A stretch of 64,000 nucleotides of DNA, taken from positions 1,054,001 to 1,118,000 of the forward strand of contig JASGIT010000001.1 of assembly GCA_047601665.1 (NCBI GenBank), given 5' to 3'. Below are positions 49,351 through 58,185 of this stretch, one piece after another. This stretch comes from JASGIT01 sp047601665. GTDB taxonomy: Bacteria > Pseudomonadota > Gammaproteobacteria > Burkholderiales > Burkholderiaceae_C. The stretch's first letter is position 1. Every line of letters begins with the position of its first letter. Both the position numbers and the translations under genes were made by a program. The notes beneath the pieces were generated by a model. That model was not told the DNA's origin. It was given only the letters and a program-made list of their open reading frames with translations, and did no database searches.

Positions 49351-51375
49351 ATGGCCAACTCTCAACAAATGGCGAATGCGATCCGCGCACTCGCAATGGA
49401 TGCCGTTCAACAAGCCAACTCCGGCCACCCCGGCGCGCCGATGGGCATGGCCGACATGGCCGTGGCGCTGTGGGGCCGCCACCTGCAGCACAACCCCGCC
49501 AACCCGCACTGGGCCAACCGCGACCGCTTCGTGCTGTCGAACGGCCACGGCTCGATGCTGATCTACGCGCTGCTGCACCTGACGGGCTACGACCTGCCCA
49601 TCGGCGAGCTCAAGAACTTCCGCCAACTGCACAGCAAGACCGCGGGCCACCCCGAGGTAGGCGTCACCCCCGGCGTGGAGACCACCACCGGCCCGCTGGG
49701 CCAGGGCATCACCAATGCCGTGGGCATGGCGCTGGCCGAGAAGCTGCTGGCCCATGAATTCAACCGCGACGGCCACGCCATCGTCGACCACCACACCTAC
49801 GTCTTCCTGGGCGATGGCTGCCTGATGGAAGGCATCAGCCACGAGGCCGTGGCGCTGGCCGGCGCGTGGAAGCTGGGCAAGCTGGTCGCGCTGTACGACG
49901 ACAACGGCATCAGCATCGACGGGCAGGTGCAGCCCTGGTTCATCGACAACACCGCGCAGCGCTTCGAGGCCTGCGGCTGGAACGTGATCGGCCCCGTGGA
50001 CGGGCACGACGCCGACGCCGTGGCCGCCGCGATCGCCCAGGCCAAGGCGCAGGGCGAGCGCCCCACGCTCGTCATCTGCAAGACCAGCATCGGCAAGGGC
50101 TCGCCCAACCGCGCGGGCACGGCCAAGGCGCACGGCGAGCCGCTGGGCGCGGAGGAAATCGCGCTCACGCGCGCCGCGCTGGGCTGGACCGCCGCGCCGT
50201 TCGAGATTCCCGCCGAGGTGTATGCGGACTGGAACGCCGCCACGGCGGGCGCCGAGCGAGAAGCCGCCTGGAACGAGCGCTTCGCCGCCTACGGCGCCGC
50301 GCACCCCGACCTCGCCGCCGAATTCACGCGCCGCATGGCGGGCGACCTGCCCAAGAACTTCGCGCAAGTCGCCGTCGATACCGTGGTGGCCGCGCACACC
50401 AAGGCCGAGACCGTGGCCAGCCGCAAGGCCAGCCAATTGGCGCTCGAAGCCTTCACCGCCGCGCTGCCCGAACTGCTGGGCGGCAGCGCCGACCTGACCG
50501 GCTCCAACCTCACCAACACCAGCCACACGCCCAGCCTGCGCATGGACGCCAGCGGCGCGCCCAACGGCGGCCGCCACATCAACTACGGTGTGCGCGAGTT
50601 CGGCATGGCCGCGATCATGAACGGCATCGCGCTGCACGGCGGCTACATCCCCTACGGCGGCACCTTCCTCACGTTCAGCGACTACAGCCGCAACGCCATC
50701 CGCATGGCCGCGCTGATGAAGCAGCGCGTGATCCACGTGTTCACGCACGACTCCATCGGCCTGGGCGAGGACGGCCCCACGCACCAATCCATCGAACACG
50801 CGGCCAGCCTGCGCCTGATCCCGAATCTGGACGTGTGGCGCCCCGCCGACACGGCGGAAACCGCCGTGGCCTGGAGCGTGGCGCTGTCCAACCGCCACAA
50901 GCCCACGGCGCTGCTGCTCTCGCGCCAGAACCTGCCCTACGCGCCCAAGCAGGATCTGGGCGACATCTCGCGCGGCGCCTACGTGCTGAGCGACCCGGCC
51001 AAGAAAAAGCCCCACGCGGTCATCATCGCCACCGGCTCCGAGGTGCAGCTGGCCCTGGCCGCGCAGAAGCTGCTGGCCGACCAGAAAATCCACGTGCGCG
51101 TGGTCTCCATGCCCAGCACCACCACTTTCGACCGCGAGGACGCCAAGTACAAGAAGGCCGTGCTGCCCAAGGGTCTGCCGCGCATCGCCGTCGAGATGGG
51201 CGTGACCGACTTCTGGTGGAAGTACGGCTGCGCCGCCGTGGTGGGCATCGACACCTACGGCGAATCGGCCCCCGCGCCGGTGCTGTTCAAGCACTTCGGC
51301 TTCACGCCCGAGAACGTGGCGGCCACGGTGCGCGCGGTGCTCAAGGGCGCCAAGGGCGCCAAGGGCAAAAAGTAA
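49351..51375 (+). CDS. tkt: Transketolase
   Basis: The 674-residue ThDP-dependent enzyme has the thiamine-binding region (FLGDGCLMEGISHEAVALAG), the histidine in GHPGAPMGMADMAV, and the central EFGMAAIMNGIALHGG and DSIGLGEDGPTHQ. It moves two-carbon units in the pentose phosphate pathway. Full length. gap follows after 39 bases, so both are probably one transcript ending at the terminator at 52435. Confidence 0.97.
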   Translation: MANSQQMANAIRALAMDAVQQANSGHPGAPMGMADMAVALWGRHLQHNPANPHWANRDRFVLSNGHGSMLIYALLHLTGYDLPIGELKNFRQLHSKTAGHPEVGVTPGVETTTGPLGQGITNAVGMALAEKLLAHEFNRDGHAIVDHHTYVFLGDGCLMEGISHEAVALAGAWKLGKLVALYDDNGISIDGQVQPWFIDNTAQRFEACGWNVIGPVDGHDADAVAAAIAQAKAQGERPTLVICKTSIGKGSPNRAGTAKAHGEPLGAEEIALTRAALGWTAAPFEIPAEVYADWNAATAGAEREAAWNERFAAYGAAHPDLAAEFTRRMAGDLPKNFAQVAVDTVVAAHTKAETVASRKASQLALEAFTAALPELLGGSADLTGSNLTNTSHTPSLRMDASGAPNGGRHINYGVREFGMAAIMNGIALHGGYIPYGGTFLTFSDYSRNAIRMAALMKQRVIHVFTHDSIGLGEDGPTHQSIEHAASLRLIPNLDVWRPADTAETAVAWSVALSNRHKPTALLLSRQNLPYAPKQDLGDISRGAYVLSDPAKKKPHAVIIATGSEVQLALAAQKLLADQKIHVRVVSMPSTTTFDREDAKYKKAVLPKGLPRIAVEMGVTDFWWKYGCAAVVGIDTYGESAPAPVLFKHFGFTPENVAATVRAVLKGAKGAKGKK

Positions 51376-51414
51376 GCGGATCTGTTTTTTTAACTTTGGA
51401 AGAAAGAGACTGAC

Positions 51415-52413
51415 ATGGCTATCAAGGTTGGCATCAACGGTTTTGGCCGCATTGGCCGCAACGTGCTGCGCTCGGCAGTGCAGAACTTCCCCGACATCGA
51501 GATCGTCGGCATCAACGACCTGCTGGAGCCCGAGTACCTGGCCTACATGCTGCAGTACGACAGCGTGCACGGCCGCTTCAAGGGCGAGGTGTCGGTCGAC
51601 GGCAACACGCTGATCGTGAACGGCAAGAAGATCCGCCTGACGCAGGAGCGCGACCCCGCCGCGCTGAAGTGGAACGAGGTCGGCGCCGACGTGGTGATCG
51701 AGTCCACCGGCCTGTTCCTGGACAAGGCCAGCGCCGAGAAGCACCTGGCCGCCGGCGCCAAGAAGGTCATCCTGTCCGCCCCCAGCAAGGACGACACGCC
51801 CATGTTCGTGTTCGGCGTGAACGACAAGACCTACGCGGGCCAGGCCATCATCTCCAACGCCTCGTGCACCACCAACTGCCTGGCGCCCGTGGCCAAGGTG
51901 CTGAACGACAAGTGGGGCATCAAGCGCGGCCTGATGACCACCGTGCACGCCGCCACCGCCACGCAGAAGACCGTGGACGGCCCTTCCAACAAGGACTGGC
52001 GCGGCGGCCGCGGCATCCTGGAGAACATCATCCCCAGCAGCACCGGCGCGGCCAAGGCGGTGGGCGTGGTGATTCCCGAGCTGAACAAGAAGCTGACGGG
52101 CATGAGCTTCCGCGTGCCGACCTCCGACGTGTCGGTGGTGGACCTGACCGTGGAGCTGAACAGCGAAGCCAGCTACGCCGAGATCTGCGCCGAGATGAAG
52201 GCGCAATCGCAAGGCGCGCTCAAGGGTGTGCTGGGCTACACCGAGGACAAGGTGGTGGCCACCGACTTCCGCGGCGAGACCTGCACCTCGGTGTTCGACG
52301 CCGAAGCGGGCATCGCGCTGGACAAGACCTTCATCAAGGTCGTGAGCTGGTACGACAACGAATGGGGCTACTCGAACAAGTGCCTGGAGATGGTGCGCGT
52401 GGTGGCCAAGTAA
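51415..52413 (+). CDS. gap: Glyceraldehyde-3-phosphate dehydrogenase, type I
   Basis: The 332-residue enzyme has the NAD-binding start VGINGFGRIGRNVLRSA and the catalytic motif SNASCTTNCLAP with cysteine 151. The C-terminal WYDNEWGYSNK is conserved. It oxidises glyceraldehyde-3-phosphate in glycolysis. GGAAGAAAG upstream is a reasonable ribosome-binding site. Confidence 0.98.
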   Translation: MAIKVGINGFGRIGRNVLRSAVQNFPDIEIVGINDLLEPEYLAYMLQYDSVHGRFKGEVSVDGNTLIVNGKKIRLTQERDPAALKWNEVGADVVIESTGLFLDKASAEKHLAAGAKKVILSAPSKDDTPMFVFGVNDKTYAGQAIISNASCTTNCLAPVAKVLNDKWGIKRGLMTTVHAATATQKTVDGPSNKDWRGGRGILENIIPSSTGAAKAVGVVIPELNKKLTGMSFRVPTSDVSVVDLTVELNSEASYAEICAEMKAQSQGALKGVLGYTEDKVVATDFRGETCTSVFDAEAGIALDKTFIKVVSWYDNEWGYSNKCLEMVRVVAK

Positions 52414-52434
52414 GCCGCATTCGCCCCTTTCACA

Positions 52435-52460
52435 AAAAAAGCGCCCTCGGGCGCTTTTTT
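52435..52460. terminator. Strong bidirectional terminator after gap
   Basis: AAAAAAGCGCCC and GGGCGCTTTTTT are perfect 12-base arms around a 2-base loop. It ends tkt-gap on the plus strand and can also stop the ABC-transporter operon on the minus strand. Confidence 0.93.
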
Positions 52461-52464
52461 CATG

Positions 52465-52519
52465 CCGAATCGGCTGCCAGCCGGCCTGCAGCCAGCGCTG
52501 GCAGCTATCGAAACAATAG
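52465..52519. repeat. Diverged repeat copy between gap and the ABC-transporter operon
   Basis: CCGAATCGGCTGCCAGCC, then CAGCCAGCGCTGGCAGCTAT and AATAGC. The right half is well kept; the left half has diverged. Confidence 0.7.
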
Positions 52520-52522
52520 CTC

Positions 52523-53689
52523 TTACTTCGCCGGAGCCTGGTACGGCTTCACCTTGCCGCCCTCGACCACGGCGACGTTGAGCGCGTACTCGGCGCCGCC
52601 CTGCGGGGTGATGCCCTTCAGGCCCTGGAAGTTGATCGCCGGCGGCAGCGCCTTGGCGGCCTTGTCGAGCTGGGCGCGGATGGCCGTGGCGTCGGTGGCG
52701 GTGCCGGCCAGCTTCATGGCCTGCGCCAGCACGTGGATGGCGGTGTAGTTCAGGGTCACTTCGAACGACGGGTCCTTGCCCGGGTGCGTCTTGTGGTAGC
52801 GCTCGACGAAGGCCTTGGTGGCGGGCGCGGGGTCCTCGACCACGGGCAGCACGCCGATGGAGCCTTCCATGGGGCCGTAGCCGCCGGTGACCTTGGCCAC
52901 TTCCTCGGGCTTGGCCTGGTCGATGATCATGAAGCCGCCCTTGAAGCCCTGCTCGCGCGCCTGCTTGATGACGAGGCCGGTGGGCTCGGACGCGCCGCCG
53001 ATGAACATCACGTCGGGCTTGGCGGCCAGCACCTTGCTCACGCCGCTGTAGAAGTCGGCGGACTTGTTGTAGCTCATGGGGTTCTCGGCCACCACCTTGC
53101 CGCCGGCCTTTTCCCAGGCGGCCTTGAAGTCCTTGGCCCAGAGCTTGGCGTAGTCGTGGTCGCCCGCGGCCATGCCGACGTTCTTGCCGAACTTGGCCAT
53201 CGAATACTGGATGAAGGGCGCCATGTAGGCGGTGTATTCGGGCGGGATGCGGTAGGTGAGCTTGTTGCCGCGCGCGGTGATCGGCGGCGTGCTGGAGTAG
53301 GCCAGCAGCAGCAGCTTTTGCCGCTCGTTGCTGGTCTGCACGGCGTAGATGCCGCCCGAGTGCGGCACCAGCACGGCGGGGGTCTTGGACTCCTGCACCA
53401 GGCGCTGGGTGTTGATGGCGGTTTCGCTGGGGTTGTACTTGTCGTCCAGCGCGACGATTTCGAGCTTGACCTTCTTGCCGCCCACGTCCACGCCGCCCGC
53501 GGCGTTGATCTCGTCCACGGCCAGCTGCATCCCTTCGAGCACGTTCTTGCCGTACAGCGCCGCGCCGCCCGACAGCGGGCCGGAGTAGCCGATCTTGACC
53601 ACGTCCTGCGCGAAGGCAGGCAAGGAGGCGAACGCCAGGCCGGCCAGGGCCAGGCCCGCCATCAGGGTGGTGCGTTTGGATGTTTGCAT
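52523..53689 (-). CDS. Branched-chain amino acid-type ABC transporter substrate-binding protein
   Basis: The 388-residue periplasmic binding protein (type 1 fold) has a signal peptide ending near residue 27 (LPAFAQD). VKIGYSGPLSGGAALYGKNV is the usual start of the LivJ/LivK family. The genes for two permeases and two ATPases lie upstream on the same strand. The ligand could be leucine, isoleucine and valine, but such systems also take up urea, amides or aromatic acids, so I give no symbol. Confidence 0.92.
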   Translation of the reverse strand: MQTSKRTTLMAGLALAGLAFASLPAFAQDVVKIGYSGPLSGGAALYGKNVLEGMQLAVDEINAAGGVDVGGKKVKLEIVALDDKYNPSETAINTQRLVQESKTPAVLVPHSGGIYAVQTSNERQKLLLLAYSSTPPITARGNKLTYRIPPEYTAYMAPFIQYSMAKFGKNVGMAAGDHDYAKLWAKDFKAAWEKAGGKVVAENPMSYNKSADFYSGVSKVLAAKPDVMFIGGASEPTGLVIKQAREQGFKGGFMIIDQAKPEEVAKVTGGYGPMEGSIGVLPVVEDPAPATKAFVERYHKTHPGKDPSFEVTLNYTAIHVLAQAMKLAGTATDATAIRAQLDKAAKALPPAINFQGLKGITPQGGAEYALNVAVVEGGKVKPYQAPAK

Positions 53690-53731
53690 GGGGATGTCTC
53701 CTTGAGGGGTGAATGGGTGGGGGTGAAAGGG

Positions 53732-54436
53732 CTAGCCACCGATGTAGGCCTTGCGCACGCGCTCGTCGCCCAGCAGCGCGTGGCTGTCGCCTTCCATGAC
53801 GATGTGGCCGCGCTCCATCACGTAGGCGCGGTTCGACACCTTCAGCGCGGCGAAGGCGTTCTGCTCGGCCAGCAGCACGGTGGTGCCGGCCCGGTTGATC
53901 TGCTGGATGATCTCGAACATCTGCTTGACCACCAGCGGCGCCAGGCCCAGCGAGGGCTCGTCGAGCATCAGCACCTTGGGCCGGCCCATGAGCGCGCGGC
54001 CAATGGCCACCATCTGCTGCTGGCCGCCGGACAGCGAGCCCGCCGGGTCGTCCTTCTTCTGGTCGAGGATGGGGAACATGGCCAGCACCTCGTCGAGGCG
54101 CCGCTTGTTCTCGGCCTTGTCCGATGCGTGGACGAACGCGCCCAGCTGCAGGTTCTTGAGCACCGACATCATGGGGAACAGCTTGCGCCCCTCGGGGCAC
54201 TGCACGATGCCTTGGCGCACGATCTGCGAGGGCTTCATGCCCAGCAGGTCGGTGCTGCCGAAGCGCACGCTGCCCTGGGCCTTCTGCAGGCCGCTGATGG
54301 CGCGGAAGACGGAGCTTTTGCCCGCGCCGTTGGCGCCCAGCAGCACGACCAGTTCGCCGTCTTCGGCGTGCAGGCTCACGCCTTCGAGCGCGCGGAATCC
54401 GCCGTAGGAGAGCGTGAGATTCTCAATCTTCAGCAT
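53732..54436 (-). CDS. livF: ABC transporter ATP-binding protein, LivF type
   Basis: The 234-residue ATPase has Walker A LLGANGAGKSSVFRA, the ABC signature SLSGGQQQMVAIGRALM, Walker B VLMLDEPSLGLAP and YVMERGHIVMEG. It pairs with the LivG-type ATPase encoded upstream, with which it overlaps by 14 bases. It energises the LivH/LivM permease at the inner membrane. Confidence 0.95.
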   Translation of the reverse strand: MLKIENLTLSYGGFRALEGVSLHAEDGELVVLLGANGAGKSSVFRAISGLQKAQGSVRFGSTDLLGMKPSQIVRQGIVQCPEGRKLFPMMSVLKNLQLGAFVHASDKAENKRRLDEVLAMFPILDQKKDDPAGSLSGGQQQMVAIGRALMGRPKVLMLDEPSLGLAPLVVKQMFEIIQQINRAGTTVLLAEQNAFAALKVSNRAYVMERGHIVMEGDSHALLGDERVRKAYIGG

Positions 54437-55187
54437 TCTCGGCTCCCAGGTAGGCTTCGATCACGGCGGGGTTGGCGCGGATTTCGGCGGGCGTGCCCTC
54501 GGCGATCTTCACGCCGTAGCTGAGCACCAGGATCTTGTCGGCCAGGCTCATAATCATGTCCATCTTGTGCTCGATCAGGGCCACGGTGAGGCCGTTCTTG
54601 ACCATCTTGCGGATCAGGTCGGCCAGGCCCCAGGTCTCCTCGGGGTTGACGCCGCCCGCGGGTTCGTCGAGCAGCACCATCTTCGGCTCGGTGGCCAGCG
54701 CCAGGGCGAAGGCCACGCGCTTGCGCTGCTCCTGCGTGATGTCGCCGGCCACGCGGTTTTCCAGGTGCGCCAGGCCCACGAAGTCGAGCGCGGCGCGCGC
54801 CTTTTCGCGGCAGATGCGCTCTTCTTCCTTCAGGCGATTGGAGCCGACCAGCACGTCCCACAGGCCCGCGCGCGTGCGCAGGCGGTGGCCGACGATGAGG
54901 TTGTCGAGCACCGAGGCGTTGTCGAACAGCGTGGTGGCCTGGAAGGTGCGCGACACGCCCAGGCGCGCCACCTGGTCGCTGCGCAGGGTGGTGATGTCGC
55001 GGCCATCGAAGGTCAGCGTGCCGCCGGTGGGCTGGTACACGCCGCTGATGAGGTTGAAGAAGGTGGTCTTGCCCGCGCCGTTGGGGCCGATGATGGCGTT
55101 GATCTTGCCCTCCTCGACGGTGGTGCTCACGTCGTTCACGGCGGTGTTGCCGCCGAAGCGGATGGTGAGGTGTTCAACCTTCAGCAC
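54423..55187 (-). CDS. livG: ABC transporter ATP-binding protein, LivG type
   Basis: The 254-residue ATPase has Walker A IIGPNGAGKTTFFNLI and Walker B MVLLDEPAGGVNPEE. The signature helix reads DITQEQRKRVAFALAL instead of the canonical LSGGQ, a recurring variant in some LivG proteins. The start is GTG at 55187, preceded by AAGGAGG. It overlaps livM by 14 bases and livF by 14 bases. Confidence 0.95.
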   Translation of the reverse strand: MLKVEHLTIRFGGNTAVNDVSTTVEEGKINAIIGPNGAGKTTFFNLISGVYQPTGGTLTFDGRDITTLRSDQVARLGVSRTFQATTLFDNASVLDNLIVGHRLRTRAGLWDVLVGSNRLKEEERICREKARAALDFVGLAHLENRVAGDITQEQRKRVAFALALATEPKMVLLDEPAGGVNPEETWGLADLIRKMVKNGLTVALIEHKMDMIMSLADKILVLSYGVKIAEGTPAEIRANPAVIEAYLGAENAED

Positions 55188-56169
55188 GGGGGGCCTCCTT
55201 GTTGTCCTTGTCGTTCTGCCCGGCCTGCGACAGCCGCCGCGCCCGGCGCGCCAGGTAGCTGCCCACGATGCCGTAGGGCACGAAGATCACCAGCACGATC
55301 AGCAGCGGCCCGAACACCACGAAGCGGTAGTCCTGCAGGAACTGCATGTACTGGGTGAGCCAGGACACGGCCAGCGTGCCCAGCAGCGGCCCGAGCAGCG
55401 TGCCCAGCCCGCCCACGAGCATGTACATGGTCATGTCGAAGGTGCGCTCGGCGGCGGCCATGTCGGGCCCGATGAAGCGCACGAAGCCCGCGTACAGCGC
55501 CCCGGCCCAGCCCGCGTACAGCACCGAGATCAGGAACGCGAGCAGCTTGTTGCGCGCCAGCGGAATGCCCAGCGCCTCGGCCAGTGCGTCGCCGTTGCGG
55601 ATGGCCATGAAGGTGCGGCCCAGCAGCGAGTTGACGATGCGCCGCATGAACCACAGCCCCAGGCACAGGAAGACGAAGACAAGGTAGTACAGCGCCGTCG
55701 GCGACTCGAAGTTCACCGGGCCGATGGGCGGCGGCGCGGGGATGCCGATGATGCCCACCGTGCCGTGCGTGAGGCTTTCCCACTTCTCGATCAGCAGGTA
55801 GATGATGTAGCCCACGCACATGGTGAAGATCGAGAAGTAGTGGCCCTTGAGCCGCAGCGACACCCAGCCCAGCGGCACGCCCAGCGCCACGGTCACCACG
55901 CCCGAGAGCACGAAGGCGATCCAGAACGGCACGTTGTAGTCCACCGTGAGGATGCCCAGCGTGTACGCGCCCACGGCCATGAAGCTCGCGTGCGCCAGGT
56001 TGAACTGGCCGGTGTAGCCGGTGATGAGGTTCAGCCCGATGGTGGCGATGGCGAAGATGTACGCCGTGGCCATCACCGTGAGGTGGTAGTCGTTGCTCGT
56101 GAGCAGCGGGAAGATCAGGCCGAGGACGAACAGCAGCCCCCAGCCCAGGGGTCCTTCGAGTTTTTGCAT
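55174..56169 (-). CDS. livM: Branched-chain amino acid-type ABC transporter permease, LivM type
   Basis: The 331-residue permease has about ten membrane helices and the family signatures GLNLITGYTGQFNLAHASFM and LVGGLGTLLGPLLGTLA. The charged C-terminal tail (RRARRLSQAGQNDKDNK) is cytoplasmic. The start at 56169 (MQKLEGPLGWG) is two bases after the livH stop. Confidence 0.94.
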   Translation of the reverse strand: MQKLEGPLGWGLLFVLGLIFPLLTSNDYHLTVMATAYIFAIATIGLNLITGYTGQFNLAHASFMAVGAYTLGILTVDYNVPFWIAFVLSGVVTVALGVPLGWVSLRLKGHYFSIFTMCVGYIIYLLIEKWESLTHGTVGIIGIPAPPPIGPVNFESPTALYYLVFVFLCLGLWFMRRIVNSLLGRTFMAIRNGDALAEALGIPLARNKLLAFLISVLYAGWAGALYAGFVRFIGPDMAAAERTFDMTMYMLVGGLGTLLGPLLGTLAVSWLTQYMQFLQDYRFVVFGPLLIVLVIFVPYGIVGSYLARRARRLSQAGQNDKDNKEAPRAEG

Positions 56170-56171
56170 GA

Positions 56172-57032
56172 TCAGCGCGCCCTCTGCTTGAACAGGCCCT
56201 CGGGCCGGAACGACAGGATGACCACCAGCAGCACGAAGGCCACGATGTCCTGGTAGTCGGTGGAGATGTAGAACGCGCCGAACGCCTCGGCGAAGCCGAT
56301 GATCAGCCCGCCCAGGATGGCCCCGGGCACGCTGCCCATGCCGCCCAGGATGATAATGACGAAGGCCTTGGTGATGACCAGGTTGCCCATGGACGGGAAC
56401 ACCAGCCCGATGGGCGCGTACAGCGTGGCCGCCACCGCCGCCAACACGCCGGAGATGGCGAAGGTCATCATGGACACGCGCGTGGCATCGATGCCCATGA
56501 GCGACGCGCCCTCGCGGTTCTGGGCCATGGCGATGATGCTGGAGCCCGTGACGGTGCGCGTGAGGAACAGGTGCAGCGCCAGCATCAGCGCGAACGCGCC
56601 GCCGATGATCAGCAGCCGCTGCACCGGCGCGGTAGCGCCCATGATGTGCACGATGCCCTCGTACGGCGTGGGCATCCGCTGGAAGTCCGCGCCCCACAGC
56701 GCCTGCGCGCTCGCCTCCAGGAACAGCAGCAGGCCGATGGCGGCGATCATGGAGTGCAGCCCCTCGTGGTGGCGCAGCGGGTGGAACACCAGCCGCTCCG
56801 ACAGCGCCGCCAGCACCGCCACCACGGCCGCCGCGCCCACCATGGCGAGCCAGTAGTTGACGTTCCAGGTCATGAGCCGCCAGGCCACGAAGGCGCCCAC
56901 CATGTAGAACGCGCCGTGCGCGAAGTTGGGCACTTGCAGAATGCCGTACACCAGCGTCAGCCCCAGCGCCACCAGGCTGTAGGTGCCGCCCAGCGTCAGC
57001 CCGTTGAGGATCTGCTGTAACAGTATTTCCAT
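56172..57032 (-). CDS. livH: Branched-chain amino acid-type ABC transporter permease, LivH type
   Basis: The 286-residue permease starts MEILLQQILNGLTLGGTYSL and has ILGGMGSVPGAILGGLIIG, the LivH signature. GGAGATGAACCTATG gives a good ribosome-binding site for the start at 57032. It is the first gene of livH-livM-livG-livF-binding protein. The upstream gap to the divergent PuuD-like gene is 220 bases and carries no obvious operator. Confidence 0.94.
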   Translation of the reverse strand: MEILLQQILNGLTLGGTYSLVALGLTLVYGILQVPNFAHGAFYMVGAFVAWRLMTWNVNYWLAMVGAAAVVAVLAALSERLVFHPLRHHEGLHSMIAAIGLLLFLEASAQALWGADFQRMPTPYEGIVHIMGATAPVQRLLIIGGAFALMLALHLFLTRTVTGSSIIAMAQNREGASLMGIDATRVSMMTFAISGVLAAVAATLYAPIGLVFPSMGNLVITKAFVIIILGGMGSVPGAILGGLIIGFAEAFGAFYISTDYQDIVAFVLLVVILSFRPEGLFKQRAR

Positions 57033-57252
57033 AGGTTCATCTCCTCGCTCGTTCTTGTGCACGCGCGCCGGGGCGTGGCCACCCCGGCGCGCGGTGCGGT
57101 TGCACTGTATGCAAATAGCCACACTGCCCGAAGTCGCCTGCATGACAACCCAGGGTAAACACAGCTTCCGCGCCCGCAAAAAGCACGCGCGGCGGGGGGC
57201 CGGGCAGCGCTTTCCTACAGACGGGGCCGCGCCGTGGTGCTACAACCTTTGC

Positions 57253-58134
57253 ATGTCCGCCTTTCATGCCACGGCCAGCCGTTTGAAGATCGGCCTGTCC
57301 GCCTGCTTCTCCCACGCCGACCCCGGCCGCCCGCTGTTCACCAACAAGACGCTGCAGTACGTGGAGCAATCCATCGCGCACTGGCTCATGTCGGCCGGGG
57401 CGCTGGTGGTCATGGTGCCCTGCCCCACGGGCGAGACGGCGCGCGGCGACGTCTCGCTCAAGCACTACGCCGAATGGCTCGACGGCGTGGTCATGCACGG
57501 CGGCGCCGACGTATGGCCCGGCAGCTACGGCGAGGTGCCGCTCAAGGACGCCTGGCTCGGCGACCGCGTGCGCGACCTGTACGACATGGCCGTGGTCGAG
57601 GCCTTCGAGCAGCAGGGCAAGCCCATCTTCGGCGTGTGCCGCGGACTGCAGCTCATCAACGTGGCCTTCGGCGGCACGCTGTACCAGGACATCGAGACCC
57701 AGCACCCCGGCGCCCAGCAGCACCGCAACGCCAGCGCCTACGACCAGCACGTGCACGAGGTGGACATCGTGCCCGGCACGCGGCTGGCGCGGCTGTACCC
57801 GCAGCGCCAGCGCGTGACGGTCAACAGCATCCACCACCAGGGCATCAAGCGGCTGGCGCCGGGCTTCGACGTGGAGGCCTGGAGCCACCCCGACGCGGTG
57901 CCCGAGGCCATCCGCCGCCGCCCCGGCCACGGGCGCGGCTACATCGCGGCCACGCAGTGGCACCCGGAGTTCCGCTCGACCAGCGGCGTGACGCTGGACG
58001 ACACGCCGCTGCTGCACGACTTCCTGGACGCCTGCACCCAGGCGCGCGCATGGCCGCGTCCCGGCTACAGCCCGCTGCAGATCCGCGACCGGGCCTCGCG
58101 CCTGCTGCGGCAGGCGTTGCTGCGGCGTTTTTAG
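57253..58134 (+). CDS. Class I glutamine amidotransferase-like protein, PuuD type (gamma-glutamyl-GABA hydrolase family)
   Basis: The 293-residue protein has nucleophile cysteine in FGVCRGLQLINVAFGG and the histidine/glutamate pair in AATQWHPEF. The GGADVWPGSYGE oxyanion region is family-typical. PuuD hydrolyses gamma-glutamyl-GABA in putrescine breakdown; the real substrate here may be another gamma-glutamyl amide. No other Puu genes are nearby. The start at 57253 (MSAFHATASRLKIGLSA) precedes the conserved core. Confidence 0.88.
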   Translation: MSAFHATASRLKIGLSACFSHADPGRPLFTNKTLQYVEQSIAHWLMSAGALVVMVPCPTGETARGDVSLKHYAEWLDGVVMHGGADVWPGSYGEVPLKDAWLGDRVRDLYDMAVVEAFEQQGKPIFGVCRGLQLINVAFGGTLYQDIETQHPGAQQHRNASAYDQHVHEVDIVPGTRLARLYPQRQRVTVNSIHHQGIKRLAPGFDVEAWSHPDAVPEAIRRRPGHGRGYIAATQWHPEFRSTSGVTLDDTPLLHDFLDACTQARAWPRPGYSPLQIRDRASRLLRQALLRRF

Positions 58135-58137
58135 GTC

Positions 58138-58185
58138 AAATTGACCGCCAGCGCCTGTCCATCAAGCGCTGGCAGCTATGTTTTT
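58138..58185. repeat. Repeat copy overlapping the PepSY gene stop codon
   Basis: TTGACCGCCAGCGCCTG, CATCAAGCGCTGGCAGCTAT, then a T-run. The PepSY-protein stop (58176-58178 on the minus strand) is made by the element's CTA, so the repeat supplies the end of that gene. The hairpin with T-run may end the PuuD-like transcript. Confidence 0.75.
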